A stretch of 50,558 nt of DNA from Pegethrix bostrychoides GSE-TBD4-15B (lineage in GTDB: Bacteria > Cyanobacteriota > Cyanobacteriia > Elainellales > Elainellaceae), in assembly GCA_019359155.1 (NCBI GenBank), contig JAHHHV010000017.1, positions 1 through 50,558 on the forward strand, given 5' to 3'. A program made the position numbers and the translations under genes. The notes beneath the pieces are model-generated. The model searched no databases and was not told the origin of the DNA. It saw nothing but the letters and a program-made list of their open reading frames with translations. This document shows, piece after piece, positions 15,399 to 24,162 of the stretch (positions within the stretch are counted from its first letter, which is position 1; every line of letters starts with the position of its first letter).

Positions 15399-15764
15399 TC
15401 CTTAGTTGACAGTTAAATAGCTGTATTCAGTATCACGATTTGCTGTGTATTTGTTTACAACTTGTGCATTTGTATAATGTGCATCTATTGAACAGCATAA
15501 TTTTCTATGTGCTGATTTAATATTCCTTTGATAAATAAGCAGGGAGTCGCTAAATCAAATGGTGATTCCCCTGACTCTCTGTCTAATCCGTTTTCTGATA
15601 CTTTGATATCTTTTGATATCTTTTGATATCTTTTGATATCTTTTGATATCTTTTGATATCTTTTGATATCTTTTGATATCTTTTGATATCTTTTGATATC
15701 TATAGTTTTGAAGTAAGAATCTTCCGCAATGAGATAGCTGTTGTGCTTGACAAAAGGCTGATGA
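15399..15764. promoter_or_regulatory. 366-base leader region of the MFS transporter
   Basis: The region between tRNA-Ala and the transporter holds AT-rich sequence (TTTGTATAATGTG near 15470-15482, which resembles an extended -10) and the tandem repeat at 15601-15700. No coding frame in it is credible: the long minus-strand frame across the repeat just translates the repeat. Confidence 0.5.
15601..15700. repeat. ten tandem copies of a 10-bp unit (TTTTGATATC)
   Basis: TTTTGATATC is repeated ten times without spacers (the first copy begins CTTT). The unit length is close to one helical turn and each copy has a T4 tract, so the tracts are in phase, a design expected to give intrinsically curved DNA. 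Each copy also contains the palindrome GATATC. The array ends 64 bases before the MFS transporter start. Confidence 0.97.
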
Positions 15765-17219
15765 ATGACGGCTGAAGCTCCAGTCTCGTTTGAGGAGCGC
15801 TTAGATGCCTCCCCAATCACCCGCACCATGTGGCTGCTCTGGCTGCTGTCGGCGGGATTGATTGCCCTTGACGGGTTTGATTTTTTTATCATCGGCGTGG
15901 CGATGCCGTTTCTAGAGCGTGACTTTGGCCTGACTGCGGCCTCCATTGGCGCAGTCGCCACCGCAGCGGTTGCAGGATCGCTAATTGGCTCTCTGACGCT
16001 GGGGCCAATCACCGACCGGGTGGGGCGGCAGATCATGCTGATTGTAGACATCGCGATTTTTGTGATTGCCACAGCGGGCACAGCTCTAGCTTGGAATACC
16101 GCTTCGCTGATCGCCTTTCGTTTTTTGGTGGGAGTCGGGATTGGGGCAGACTACCCGATCAGCGTCTCGTACATTACCGAGAATATTCCGGCGCGCTACC
16201 GGGGACGGATGGTGATTGGCGCATTTACCTTTCAGGCTGTCGGAGCATTATTAGGGGCGCTCACCGGACTGGTCGTGATTCATCAGTTTCGCGTTCTCTA
16301 TCCTGACATCGACCAGATTGCCATTCAGTACGCATGGCGTTGGATGCTGGGAGTGGGGGCGCTCTTGGCGGTAGCGGTGGCGGTCATTCGGCTCAGCTTT
16401 ACTTTAGAAAGCCCTCGTTACTTTATCAGCCGCGGCGAATACGTAGAAGCCTCTAAAGCTGCCACTCAGCTCCTAGAAACTCCTGTCACGATTACGCCAA
16501 AGCTAGAGCCGCCCGTCTCAACAGAACGACCAACCTACGGCACTTTGTTTAGCTCCTGCAATCGCCGCAGCACAATTCTGGCCTCAGTGCCCTGGTTCTT
16601 GCAAGATATCGCCACCTATGGAGTCGGCATTTTTACCCCCACGATTATTGGAATGCTGGCTTTTTCAGGCGAAACTGACTTTATGGCGCGGGAGATGGGT
16701 TCTGCCCAGGGAGCGGCAGTGGTGGATATCTCTTTGATTCTGGGCTTTATCTGCGCCATTTTGCTCGTCGAAAAGCTAGGCCGCATCCGGCTTCAGATGA
16801 TTGGCTTTTTGGGGATGGCGATAGGACTAAGCATATTGGCCGCTTCTGATCTGCTGCCTGCTGGCAGTCAGGGCAACATTGTCCTGGTGCTGATCGGCTT
16901 TTTGTGCTTTAACCTGATGATGAACGCTGGCTCGAATGCCACTACGTTTCTGCTCTCAGGGGAGGTCTTCCCGACCGCGATTCGAGCAACTGGGGCTGGC
17001 TTTGCAGCTGCCTTTGCCAAAGCGGGGGCTGTCGTGGGTACGTCTGTGCTGCCGATTCTGCAAAAGTCTTGGGGCGTGCCGCCTTTGCTGATTGCGATGT
17101 CGGTCTGCTGTGTGCTGGCTGCCGTAATCACGTTTGCCTTCCGGATTGACACGACAGATCAGTCCTTGGAGACTATACGGTCGGAAGGAACATCAGCTGA
17201 TCCGGTGCTTGCAGAATAA
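15765..17219 (+). CDS. MFS transporter, sugar-porter-like family
   Basis: A 484-residue inner-membrane transporter with about 12 membrane segments. The conserved loop 2-3 motif appears as 'GPITDRVGRQIMLI', the RFxxGxGxG motif in 'AFRFLVGVGIGADYPISVSYITENIPARYRGRM', and 'FTLESPRYFISRGEYVEA' matches the PESPR-like signature after helix 6. These place it in the Sugar_tr group (sugar, phosphate or aromatic-acid proton symporters). Substrate cannot be decided. The 'ASNATTFLLSGEVFPTAIRATG' block in the second half is also typical. AAAGG about 8 bases upstream supports the ATG. A broken DUF202 gene follows. Confidence 0.88.
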   Translation: MTAEAPVSFEERLDASPITRTMWLLWLLSAGLIALDGFDFFIIGVAMPFLERDFGLTAASIGAVATAAVAGSLIGSLTLGPITDRVGRQIMLIVDIAIFVIATAGTALAWNTASLIAFRFLVGVGIGADYPISVSYITENIPARYRGRMVIGAFTFQAVGALLGALTGLVVIHQFRVLYPDIDQIAIQYAWRWMLGVGALLAVAVAVIRLSFTLESPRYFISRGEYVEASKAATQLLETPVTITPKLEPPVSTERPTYGTLFSSCNRRSTILASVPWFLQDIATYGVGIFTPTIIGMLAFSGETDFMAREMGSAQGAAVVDISLILGFICAILLVEKLGRIRLQMIGFLGMAIGLSILAASDLLPAGSQGNIVLVLIGFLCFNLMMNAGSNATTFLLSGEVFPTAIRATGAGFAAAFAKAGAVVGTSVLPILQKSWGVPPLLIAMSVCCVLAAVITFAFRIDTTDQSLETIRSEGTSADPVLAE

Positions 17220-17271
17220 ATTTACAGGATAGGGATTTTGGAATCGAACGCTTATTTTGAGGAGACTGCCA

Positions 17272-17480
17272 ATGAATGAGCCAATGCTAAATCCCTATCC
17301 ACCCGATGCTCAGTCAGAGCTAGCCCGCGAACAGCATCGCGTTGTTGCCGGATCCGCTCACTGCTGTCCTTTGTCCGCATCAGCGTCACGTTCATTAGCA
17401 TTAGAGTCGGGATTGCTGAAGATGAGTATGCTGTTTGGGTATCCTCTTCTATCACTCTAGGTAGAGGAAAAAATGACTAA
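17272..17480 (+). pseudogene. frameshifted DUF202-family membrane protein
   Basis: Starts with ATG after a good GAGGAG site and reads MNEPMLNPYPPDAQSELARE then QHRVVAG. From 17343 the same reading continues in another frame as RSLLSFVRISVTFISIRVG then IAEDEYAVW, stopping at 17478-17480. Together 'ELAREQHRVVA-DRSLLSFVRISVTFISI' is the first helix of a DUF202 protein. At the junction GCCGGATCCGCTC differs from an expected GCCGATCGCTC by two inserted bases. The following membrane helices are absent, so it is also truncated. Confidence 0.7.
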
Positions 17481-17612
17481 GATCGCCGAAAGCCTTGTCT
17501 GCCAAACGGTTTGATGTTCCCTACCTGTTCACAGTTCACTTGGAATATCGTGAACAAGCTGTGAATATTAAAGTACCGTGAAGTAAATCATTACTCACTT
17601 GCAAGATCTGAG

Positions 17613-18971
17613 CTAGCCAAACTGAGTCTTGGGTCGCGGTGACATATCAGGAAGCTGCTGAATGCTGGGTTGGGTTGCAGTCTTCAGCGCACTATAGAGC
17701 TGCACTAGCTGTGTGGCTTTATGGCTCCATTCAAATTCTTTAGCGCGCTGGATAGCCTGCTGTGACATTTGGCTCCGCAGCTGGGGATCGTCCACAAGCA
17801 GCTGAATTGCTTCTGCAAGTTTTTGGATCAAATGGCTGGCAGATATCGGCTCAATCTTGAAGCCTGCCTGCTCAGTCACATATTCACTAATGCCGCCATA
17901 ATCAGCCACAATGCAGGGCAACCCGCTCGCCATTGCTTCTAGAACCACCGCACCGCCAAACTCGCGAATTGAAGGGAAGCAAAAGATATCTGAAGTTTTG
18001 TAGTGGCTGCTAGTTTCTTGATGGCCAATCCAACCCGTAAAGGTCACCGTTTTCTCGAGCTGGAGTCGCTGCACTTGAGCCTCTAAGTTTGCCCGCTCTG
18101 AGCCGTCTCCGACGATGGTCAAGGTCACTCTATCTAGAGTTGCAGGAGCAAGCTTAGCAATCGCTTCAATCACCAGATCAGCGCACTTGTAGGGTACCAA
18201 TCGACCCACAAACAGCAGCTTTACTGGTCGATCCAATGCAGCTACCTTGTGATCGACAAAAAACTCCTGCGGAATCCCATTCTCACTAAACAAGCTAATG
18301 CGCGAATCAGGCAGATTGAATGTTTTCTTCAACATCTCTAGTGTGAAGTTGGAGCCAACTAGGATCTTGCTGGCTCGCCGATAGGTTGCCAGGTAACCCG
18401 GCATTAGATAGCGGCCTACAGTTCTCAAAAAGTTAAACTGAACAAACTCTTGCTTAGCCTTGTCCTGAAAGCTCTTAGGAAAAGGAATACCGCCATTGAG
18501 TGGCCCTAGCAGAAAGGGAACCTCAGTGCAGGCTTGAGAAATCTTGACCGGGAATCGTGGGATAGTAGGATTTACAGCATGGACGACATCATAAACATGG
18601 TTCTGAACTGCCTGCTTGAATTTTCGATAGACGGTATAGTCAAATTCAAGATAGATCGGTAGAGCTAAGGTATGGAGCAGTGGCCAGTTAATCTTCCCTC
18701 TAAACAAGAAGGTAAGAAGCTGAGTGATTATTCGATAATAGTTTTTACTAAAAGCACCTTCCTGAATATATACAACGTTTCGACCATTGCGATATTTCTC
18801 AATCTGCTCTTGGTTTCTCTCATGTGTGACGAGGGTGACATCTGCAAGTTGGCTCACCTGATCAAAAAAATGCCAAGCAATCAGCGGAACAGATGCACCT
18901 TCGGGATTACACTGTTCCGCAACCAACAGGATATTGAGCCGCTTCGATTGATTTTCCTGCATGAGTCTCAC
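17613..18971 (-). CDS. family 4 glycosyltransferase
   Basis: A 452-residue GT-B retaining glycosyltransferase. The N-terminal acceptor domain begins after a short tail (RLNILLVAEQCNPEGASVPL). The C-terminal donor-binding domain shows 'VKLLFVGRLVPYKCADLVIEAI', 'LTIVGDGSERANLE', 'VTFTGWIG' and the EX7E motif 'REFGGAVVLEAMASGLPCIVADYGG'. This arrangement is typical of exopolysaccharide or glycolipid assembly enzymes. It is surrounded by low-information sequence rather than a polysaccharide cluster. Start at 18971 (MRLMQ) is likely, with a second Met at residue 4. Confidence 0.88.
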   Translation of the reverse strand: MRLMQENQSKRLNILLVAEQCNPEGASVPLIAWHFFDQVSQLADVTLVTHERNQEQIEKYRNGRNVVYIQEGAFSKNYYRIITQLLTFLFRGKINWPLLHTLALPIYLEFDYTVYRKFKQAVQNHVYDVVHAVNPTIPRFPVKISQACTEVPFLLGPLNGGIPFPKSFQDKAKQEFVQFNFLRTVGRYLMPGYLATYRRASKILVGSNFTLEMLKKTFNLPDSRISLFSENGIPQEFFVDHKVAALDRPVKLLFVGRLVPYKCADLVIEAIAKLAPATLDRVTLTIVGDGSERANLEAQVQRLQLEKTVTFTGWIGHQETSSHYKTSDIFCFPSIREFGGAVVLEAMASGLPCIVADYGGISEYVTEQAGFKIEPISASHLIQKLAEAIQLLVDDPQLRSQMSQQAIQRAKEFEWSHKATQLVQLYSALKTATQPSIQQLPDMSPRPKTQFG

Positions 18972-19555
18972 CTAATATAACGAGGAGCACTGGCTGAACC
19001 GAAACCTTCCAGGCTAAGGAAGTCGAATGACACAGATTTGCGATGATTCCCTGGTTCTAACCGACAGCTTTTTCAGGACTGTGAGTAGATTCACCAATTT
19101 TTGGGCGGATGCTTTTGAGCTATTTCCGTGTATCCGCAGCGGATTGGCTAACTTAACTGAATCCTGACCACCGATCTCTTCAATAAGTAGCTCTACGTAT
19201 CCAAGCCTGGACAATCGGGAAAAGCTAAGTTGCCTAAGCAGAAGCTTTATGAAAAGCTTCATAGAACCCTGCTAGTCGTAAAGATCAGCTGAAGGGAGCC
19301 TTGTCTTCTGAAAATTCCAAGATAGTTCTGTGCCGTTACCAGCCAGATATTTACCAGCCAGATATTTGGTTTCAGCTAGAGGAGCCGCAGCAATATCAGC
19401 TTCTGTCCAAAATGGCGGCTTAACTTGACTCGATTTGGCCTCGGCTCTATGGCACAATGAAAGGCGGCACGGTTTTGTAGCTTTATGTAGGGCTGATAGA
19501 AATAGCTGCCTGTAGAGCAGGTGCCGCTTTGTTTAGAATCTCAGGTTAAATTCTC
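18972..19555. other. 584-base region between GT4 and chlI
   Basis: Contains a possible small minus-strand gene (19014-19262) and, at 19336-19365, two tandem copies of TTACCAGCCAGATAT. The chlI promoter should lie near 19460-19550 but I cannot pick it with confidence. Confidence 0.45.
19014..19262 (-). CDS. hypothetical 82-residue protein
   Basis: Basic protein beginning MKLFIKLLLRQLSFSRLSRL and then mostly helical. An AGGG-type ribosome site precedes the ATG by about 5 bases. The N-terminus loosely resembles the start of FkbM-type methyltransferases, so it might be a truncated methyltransferase beside the glycosyltransferase, but nothing catalytic is present. I do not recognise it; it may not be a gene. 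Confidence 0.3.
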   Translation of the reverse strand: MKLFIKLLLRQLSFSRLSRLGYVELLIEEIGGQDSVKLANPLRIHGNSSKASAQKLVNLLTVLKKLSVRTRESSQICVIRLP

Positions 19556-20626
19556 GTGATTACAGCTGCCTCCAAAACTTCTACCCGCCGCGCCGTCTTT
19601 CCTTTTACAGCCATTGTGGGGCAGGAGGAAATGAAGCTGGCGCTCCTGCTCAACGTCATCGATCCGAAAATTGGCGGAGTGATGATCATGGGCGACCGAG
19701 GCACGGGGAAATCTACAACAATCCGTGCCCTAGCCGACGTGCTGCCTGAGATTGAGGTGGCCGCAGGCGATCCATTTAACAGTCACCCAACCGATGTGAG
19801 CCTGATGAGCGATGCGCTGAAGCAGTTGCTAGAGGCAGGCGAGCCGATTCAGACCTTGCCTAAAAAAGTGCCCATGATCGATCTACCGCTAGGAGCCACC
19901 GAAGATCGCGTCTGCGGCACAATTGATATTGAAAAAGCGCTATCTGAGGGCGTCAAAGCCTTTGAGCCAGGGCTGCTGGCTCAGGCCAATCGCGGCATTC
20001 TCTATGTCGATGAAGTGAACCTGCTCGACGATCACCTCGTAGACGTGCTGCTGGACTCAGCGGCTTCCGGCTGGAATACAGTCGAGCGGGAGGGCATCTC
20101 GATTCGTCATCCGGCGCGATTTGTGCTGGTCGGCTCAGGTAACCCGGAAGAGGGCGAGCTGCGCCCTCAGCTCCTCGACCGCTTTGGTCTTCACGCTGAG
20201 ATCCGCACGGTGAAAGAGCCGGCCTTGCGCGTCGAGATTGTCGAGCAGCGCTCAGAGTTTGACCAAAGCCCGGAGCCATTTCTAGAGAAATATGGCTCAC
20301 AGCAGGCAGCGCTGCAACAGACGCTAATTAACGCCCAAAATCTGCTCAGATCGGTCAAAGTTGACTCGGAGCTGAAGCTAAAGATTTCACAGGTCTGCTC
20401 AGATCTAGATGTGGATGGGCTACGTGGCGATATTGTCACCAACCGCGCCGCCAAGGCACTAGCTGCCTACGAAGGTCGGACCGAAGTCACGGTAGATGAC
20501 ATTCGGCGCGTGGTGGTAATGGCGCTCAGACACCGCTTGCGTAAAGATCCGCTGGAGTCAATTGACTCAGGCTATAAGGTCGGCAAGGCGTTTGAGCAGG
20601 TGTTTGGGGTTGCCGACCCGGTTTAA
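19556..20626 (+). CDS. chlI: Mg-chelatase ATPase subunit ChlI
   Basis: A 356-residue AAA+ ATPase that, with ChlD and ChlH, inserts Mg2+ into protoporphyrin IX, the first chlorophyll-specific step. '[18 protein letters not shown]' opens the domain. Walker A is GDRGTGKST, Walker B '[10 protein letters not shown]', sensor 1 '[21 protein letters not shown]', and the C-terminal helical lid carries '[17 protein letters not shown]'. Start is GTG at 19556, since the family begins a few residues before '[12 protein letters not shown]'. chlD lies 16 kb away on the other strand. Confidence 0.97.
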   Translation: MITAASKTSTRRAVFPFTAIVGQEEMKLALLLNVIDPKIGGVMIMGDRGTGKSTTIRALADVLPEIEVAAGDPFNSHPTDVSLMSDALKQLLEAGEPIQTLPKKVPMIDLPLGATEDRVCGTIDIEKALSEGVKAFEPGLLAQANRGILYVDEVNLLDDHLVDVLLDSAASGWNTVEREGISIRHPARFVLVGSGNPEEGELRPQLLDRFGLHAEIRTVKEPALRVEIVEQRSEFDQSPEPFLEKYGSQQAALQQTLINAQNLLRSVKVDSELKLKISQVCSDLDVDGLRGDIVTNRAAKALAAYEGRTEVTVDDIRRVVVMALRHRLRKDPLESIDSGYKVGKAFEQVFGVADPV

Positions 20627-20628
20627 GC

Positions 20629-21027
20629 CTAGCTGACCGCCCAGGTCGCAGTATTTTCGACAGCATCGATGGTGCTATCAATGGCGCTAACGGTTGACGA
20701 CAGCAAGCAATCAGCCTCAGCTTCTAGATTTGACTCTAGCTCTAGCTCTAGCTCTAAGGCGACTGGCGTTGTAGCAGGGGTAGGCGCAGAGGCTGACACG
20801 GGTGAGACAAACAGCTCCGGTCGAGCCAACCGGAGCCAAGCCATTGCGTCTGACGAGGGAGAGCCACTAAGGGCAAAGGCTGCGCCTTCTAGGGCTTGAC
20901 GAGAAAGCTGTAGAGACAGATTAGACTGCTGCGAATTCGCGAGACTTGACACCGACTCGGTTTGAGCATCAGCTTTGCTCCAAGCTGTCCACCAGTTAAC
21001 TACCTTTTGCGCCGTGAAATCAAACAT
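20629..21027 (-). CDS. hypothetical 132-residue protein
   Basis: Begins MFDFTAQKVVNWWTAWSKAD, has a Ser/Gln-rich middle, a possible helix 'DAMAWLRLARPELFV' and an acidic run (ALELELELES) coded by tandem CTCTAG/CTAGCT units at 20735-20757. GGGGAAG upstream supports the start. It ends 2 bases from the chlI stop. I recognise no family; low complexity makes it uncertain. Confidence 0.45.
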   Translation of the reverse strand: MFDFTAQKVVNWWTAWSKADAQTESVSSLANSQQSNLSLQLSRQALEGAAFALSGSPSSDAMAWLRLARPELFVSPVSASAPTPATTPVALELELELESNLEAEADCLLSSTVSAIDSTIDAVENTATWAVS

Positions 21028-21317
21028 CGTGAGATCTTCCCCAGCTAAATTAGTTTGCTTATCTACTGCTTATCCACGACAAGGGCTGATCTGGATCTGA
21101 TCTGGATCTGTACCCTATCTGTCGTCGCTGCTGAATGTGATTGCGTCCTGATTGCGCTCCAACTATGACCTGATCGTGCCTTGGAACGGTTGCACTCCGT
21201 CTACCCTACGTCTTGCGTGCCTCAATATTAGCCACCCGATTTAGCCGATTAGGTAAAGCAATTGCCCTGATTGCAGCTCTGATATCAAGGAATTATGAAG
21301 CCTGTAAAACTACGGAA

Positions 21318-22466
21318 CTATGGAGATGGCATCGTGGCTAGGGCAGGAGGAATCACCGTACAGGCTGAGACTAGCCAGGTCAGATTGACTTCGCTGCTCA
21401 AGCTTGCCTTGCCTAGAACGGTTGCCGTCAATCTGCCTAAGGCAGTCTCAATCTGGACTTGCAGGAGCTGACCTACATAGGTATCGCCGATGACTCGACC
21501 GCTCAATTGATTTACAGAGAGCTGAGCTGCTGCCTGAGTTGCGGCTTGGACTGCTGTTGGAGCTGCATCGGGCTGCGACTCGGCAATCTGAAGCTGCTCA
21601 GGCCGAATCATCAGCGTCACAGTTTCGTCTAGCTGAGGCTGGTAGCCCATTGCGCTTGCCCGGATGGGTAAATTTTGCACCATAACCGTCAAGGGATCAG
21701 TCTGGAGCACCCGACCTGTCAAAAAATTAGCCTTGCCGATAAACTGCGCCACAAACAGCGAAGCTGGGCAATCATAAATCTCGCGGGGGCTGCCCACCTG
21801 CTCCACTCTCCCCTGCTGCATTACAGCAACTCGGTCGCTGAGTGCCAGAGCCTCTTCTTGGTCATGGGTGACGTAGATAAAGGTCAGGTTGGTCTGCCGC
21901 TGGAGTTCGCGCAGCTCTTGCCGCACCTCCTCGCGAATTTTGGCATCTAGGGCAGAGAGCGGCTCGTCTAGCAGCAGCACTTTCGGGCGACCAATCAGGG
22001 CGCGGGCTAGAGCAACTCGCTGCTGCTGTCCCCCTGAAAGCTGTGCCGGACGACGCTCCCCCAGCCCGGTAATCCGAAACATTTCGAGGGCAGCCTCAAC
22101 GCGCAGCTTGATCTCAGCGCTGGGTAGCTGAGCAATCTTGAGCGGATAGGCAATATTTTGAGCTACGTTGAGATGCGGAAACAGCGCGTAATTTTGGAAG
22201 ACTGTATGCAGATTGCGGCGATGGGGCGGCAGTTGCGTCACATCTTCGCCGCCCAGCATCACTCGCCCAGAGTCTGGAATCTCAAAGCCGCCAATCAGCC
22301 TCAGCGTCGTGGTTTTACCAGAACCGCTCGACCCTAGCAGCGAGTAGAACTCACCCGCCCGCACGTCCAGCGTCACCTGACGCACCGCAGGCAGCAGCCC
22401 TTGCGGGGTGGCGTAGAGCTTGCTAACGCCATCTAGGTAGACAAGGCTATCTGGGCTATCCATCAT
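21318..22466 (-). CDS. potA: ABC transporter ATP-binding protein, polyamine type (PotA-like)
   Basis: A 382-residue ATPase with Walker A GSSGSGKT, Q-loop 'VFQNYALFPHLNV', signature 'LSGGQQQRVALARAL', Walker B 'VLLLDEPLSALD' and the H-loop 'VTHDQEEAL'. The C-terminal ~130 residues form the TOBE regulatory domain seen in PotA (MIRPEQLQIAE, VIGDTYVGQLLQVQIE). Start ATG at 22466 overlaps the stop of the permease gene by four bases (ATGA), so the two are translationally coupled. It powers import of spermidine/putrescine-like substrates; specificity is by family inference. Confidence 0.9.
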   Translation of the reverse strand: MMDSPDSLVYLDGVSKLYATPQGLLPAVRQVTLDVRAGEFYSLLGSSGSGKTTTLRLIGGFEIPDSGRVMLGGEDVTQLPPHRRNLHTVFQNYALFPHLNVAQNIAYPLKIAQLPSAEIKLRVEAALEMFRITGLGERRPAQLSGGQQQRVALARALIGRPKVLLLDEPLSALDAKIREEVRQELRELQRQTNLTFIYVTHDQEEALALSDRVAVMQQGRVEQVGSPREIYDCPASLFVAQFIGKANFLTGRVLQTDPLTVMVQNLPIRASAMGYQPQLDETVTLMIRPEQLQIAESQPDAAPTAVQAATQAAAQLSVNQLSGRVIGDTYVGQLLQVQIETALGRLTATVLGKASLSSEVNLTWLVSACTVIPPALATMPSP

Positions 22467-23278
22467 CCCTCTGCCTCCCCTCGATTTGCAATCCACTGGC
22501 TCGCCAGCACAATGACTCCGCTGGCGAGCAAAACTAGCGTTGCGACAGCGGCAATTTCGGGGGTGATGCGGGTGCGGAGCCTGCCCCAAATTTCCATCGG
22601 CAGCGTGTTGTCGCGCCCGGTCAAAAAAATTGTCACTACTACTTCATCAAACGACAGTGTAAAGGCCAGCAGTGCCGCAGAAATCACCGCACTGCGGATG
22701 TAGGGCCAAATCACGTCCGCAAACACCTGTATGGGCGCTGCCCCCAAATCTGCCGCTGCCTCTGCCAAGCTGTCGGGAAACTGCCGCAGGCGGCTGTAAA
22801 TTGTGCCAAAGGCGACGGGTAGACCAAACACAACATGTCCCAAAACAACTGTCTGTAGAGACAGATCCCAGTTTAGATCCGAGAAATAGGCCAGCATTGC
22901 TATGCCAGTCACAATCCCAGGCAGCAGAATCGGCAGGTTGAGCGCTATCCGCAGGCTGTTTTTACCCCAAAAGCGATAGCGACAGCAGGCAAAGGCGGCC
23001 AGCAGTCCGAGTGCCGTCGCCAGTAGCGTGGCGCTCGCCGCGACGCTGAGTGAATTCCACAACGCCCGCTGCAGCGTCTTGTCCTGCCATGCCTGAAGGT
23101 ACCAGTCAAGCGTCACGCCTCGAAACGGCAGAGAGAGGATGGGGGAATCGTTAAAGCTGATCGCCACCAGCACCAGAATTGGCAGATAGAGAAAGCCAAA
23201 AACCAGCAGCGACCAGCTGATCAGCAACCAGGGTTTGGCAGCTTGGCGCGGTTTAATTTCAGTGATCATAGCGATCAT
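22463..23278 (-). CDS. potC: ABC transporter permease, PotC-like
   Basis: A 271-residue permease with six hydrophobic segments and the EAA loop 'SLAEAAADLGAAPIQVFADVIWPYI' that contacts the ATPase. The 'FDEVVVTIFLTG' and 'LPMEIWG' blocks are characteristic of PotC-type polyamine permeases. It is followed by a coupled ATPase. A 359-base region and then an oppositely oriented small gene separate it from potB. Confidence 0.9.
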   Translation of the reverse strand: MIAMITEIKPRQAAKPWLLISWSLLVFGFLYLPILVLVAISFNDSPILSLPFRGVTLDWYLQAWQDKTLQRALWNSLSVAASATLLATALGLLAAFACCRYRFWGKNSLRIALNLPILLPGIVTGIAMLAYFSDLNWDLSLQTVVLGHVVFGLPVAFGTIYSRLRQFPDSLAEAAADLGAAPIQVFADVIWPYIRSAVISAALLAFTLSFDEVVVTIFLTGRDNTLPMEIWGRLRTRITPEIAAVATLVLLASGVIVLASQWIANRGEAEG

Positions 23279-23637
23279 AGGGATATGCTTCTCAGCCAGT
23301 TTTTAGCTCAGGTGATATCAGGCTATAGGTCAGCTCAGCTCACAGTCCAGTTGGTTCTCCTCAAACTTTAGATGAGATTTATCATGAGCTTTATTAGATG
23401 AGGCTTAGACTTTAGCGCTGCTCTAGCTCTGCGGCTGTTCCTGCTGAACTTGTCTCACAGCAGCCTGACTTCAGTAGCTAATCTGCTGAATTTGTTAAAA
23501 AAACACGTTTATATCATTAAACTTACGTGAAACTACGATTACAGACCCTGCGCTCTGACGATAGATTTTGACTAGCCTGACCCGGCTTGGGTCAAGTATG
23601 ATCACTGAAGCATCGTATCTTTAGCGTCAAAGCAATC
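23279..23637. other. 359-base divergent region, potC / Cys-rich protein
   Basis: Should hold promoters for both directions. A short inverted repeat GACCC-GGCTT-GGGTC lies at 23579-23593, just upstream of the Cys-rich gene, and may be an operator. TTGACT (23568) and TATGAT (23597) are 23 bases apart, too far for a standard promoter. Confidence 0.45.
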
Positions 23638-24027
23638 ATGAAAAAACTACTCTCTGTCTCGGCAGGTTTGCTGGGTATGGGCATTTTGCTCGCACCCTTG
23701 GCATTTTCTCCGAAGGCCAGCGCTGTCTATTACGAACGCGAGCCGGGTACTTTCCCCTGCCGCAATAGCCTCGATCCGCAGTGTGAAAACCCAACTCGTG
23801 AGATTGGTGAAACTGAAAGTGGCGGCTGGGCTTGCAAAAACAACCCTGGTCCGGACTGCGCTGAGCCACCCAGAATCGGCAGCGAGCTACAGAAGGGCAG
23901 CTGGGTTTGCCGCAATAACCAAAACACCCCCTCTTGCGGCAATCCTCTGCGCTTCAGCATCCCAGATGATGATGTTGAAAACTGGCCGACCTACTTCGAC
24001 AATTCAGCCATGACAACAGGTGGCTGA
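23638..24027 (+). CDS. small secreted Cys-rich repeat protein
   Basis: A 129-residue protein with a signal peptide (MKKLLSVSAGLLGMGILLAP..., cleaved after 'KASA'). The mature part has three imperfect units of about 25 residues, each 'F/W-x-C-[RK]-N-[NS]-...-P-x-C-x-x-P': 'FPCRNSLDPQCENP', 'WACKNNPGPDCAEP' and 'WVCRNNQNTPSCGNP'. Each unit carries two Cys, suggesting three disulfides in the periplasm or outside. I recognise no family. It is inserted in opposite orientation between potB and potC and ends with its own terminator. Confidence 0.75.
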   Translation: MKKLLSVSAGLLGMGILLAPLAFSPKASAVYYEREPGTFPCRNSLDPQCENPTREIGETESGGWACKNNPGPDCAEPPRIGSELQKGSWVCRNNQNTPSCGNPLRFSIPDDDVENWPTYFDNSAMTTGG

Positions 24028-24114
24028 GCTTGATTGGATGAGCTTAATTGGGTGAGCTTGATCGGCTTTTGATCAACGCCAATTGCTTTTGGAGTGAATT
24101 TTAATGTGGTGTGA

Positions 24115-24143
24115 GGGTGTGTCATTTTGGCACGCCCGTTTTT
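24115..24143 (+). terminator. rho-independent terminator after the Cys-rich gene
   Basis: GGGTGTG (24115-24121) pairs with CACGCCC (24131-24137) including one G-T pair, followed by GTTTTT. Confidence 0.75.
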
Positions 24144-24162
24144 AATGGTTTGGTTTAATTGG

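Noticed and set aside
15601-15700. Possible CRISPR array
   Set aside because: Units are 10 bases and directly adjacent, with no spacers and no cas genes.
15485-16081. 198-residue minus-strand frame with KRYQKISKDI repeats
   Set aside because: It translates the 10-bp tandem repeat and the antisense of the MFS transporter; repeats without stops produce such frames.
19272-19457. 61-residue minus-strand frame with a KYLAG repeat
   Set aside because: The repeat comes from a 15-base tandem duplication; no ribosome site or family pattern.
23568-23602. Promoter TTGACT...TATGAT before the Cys-rich gene
   Set aside because: The spacing is 23 bases, outside the usual 16-19.
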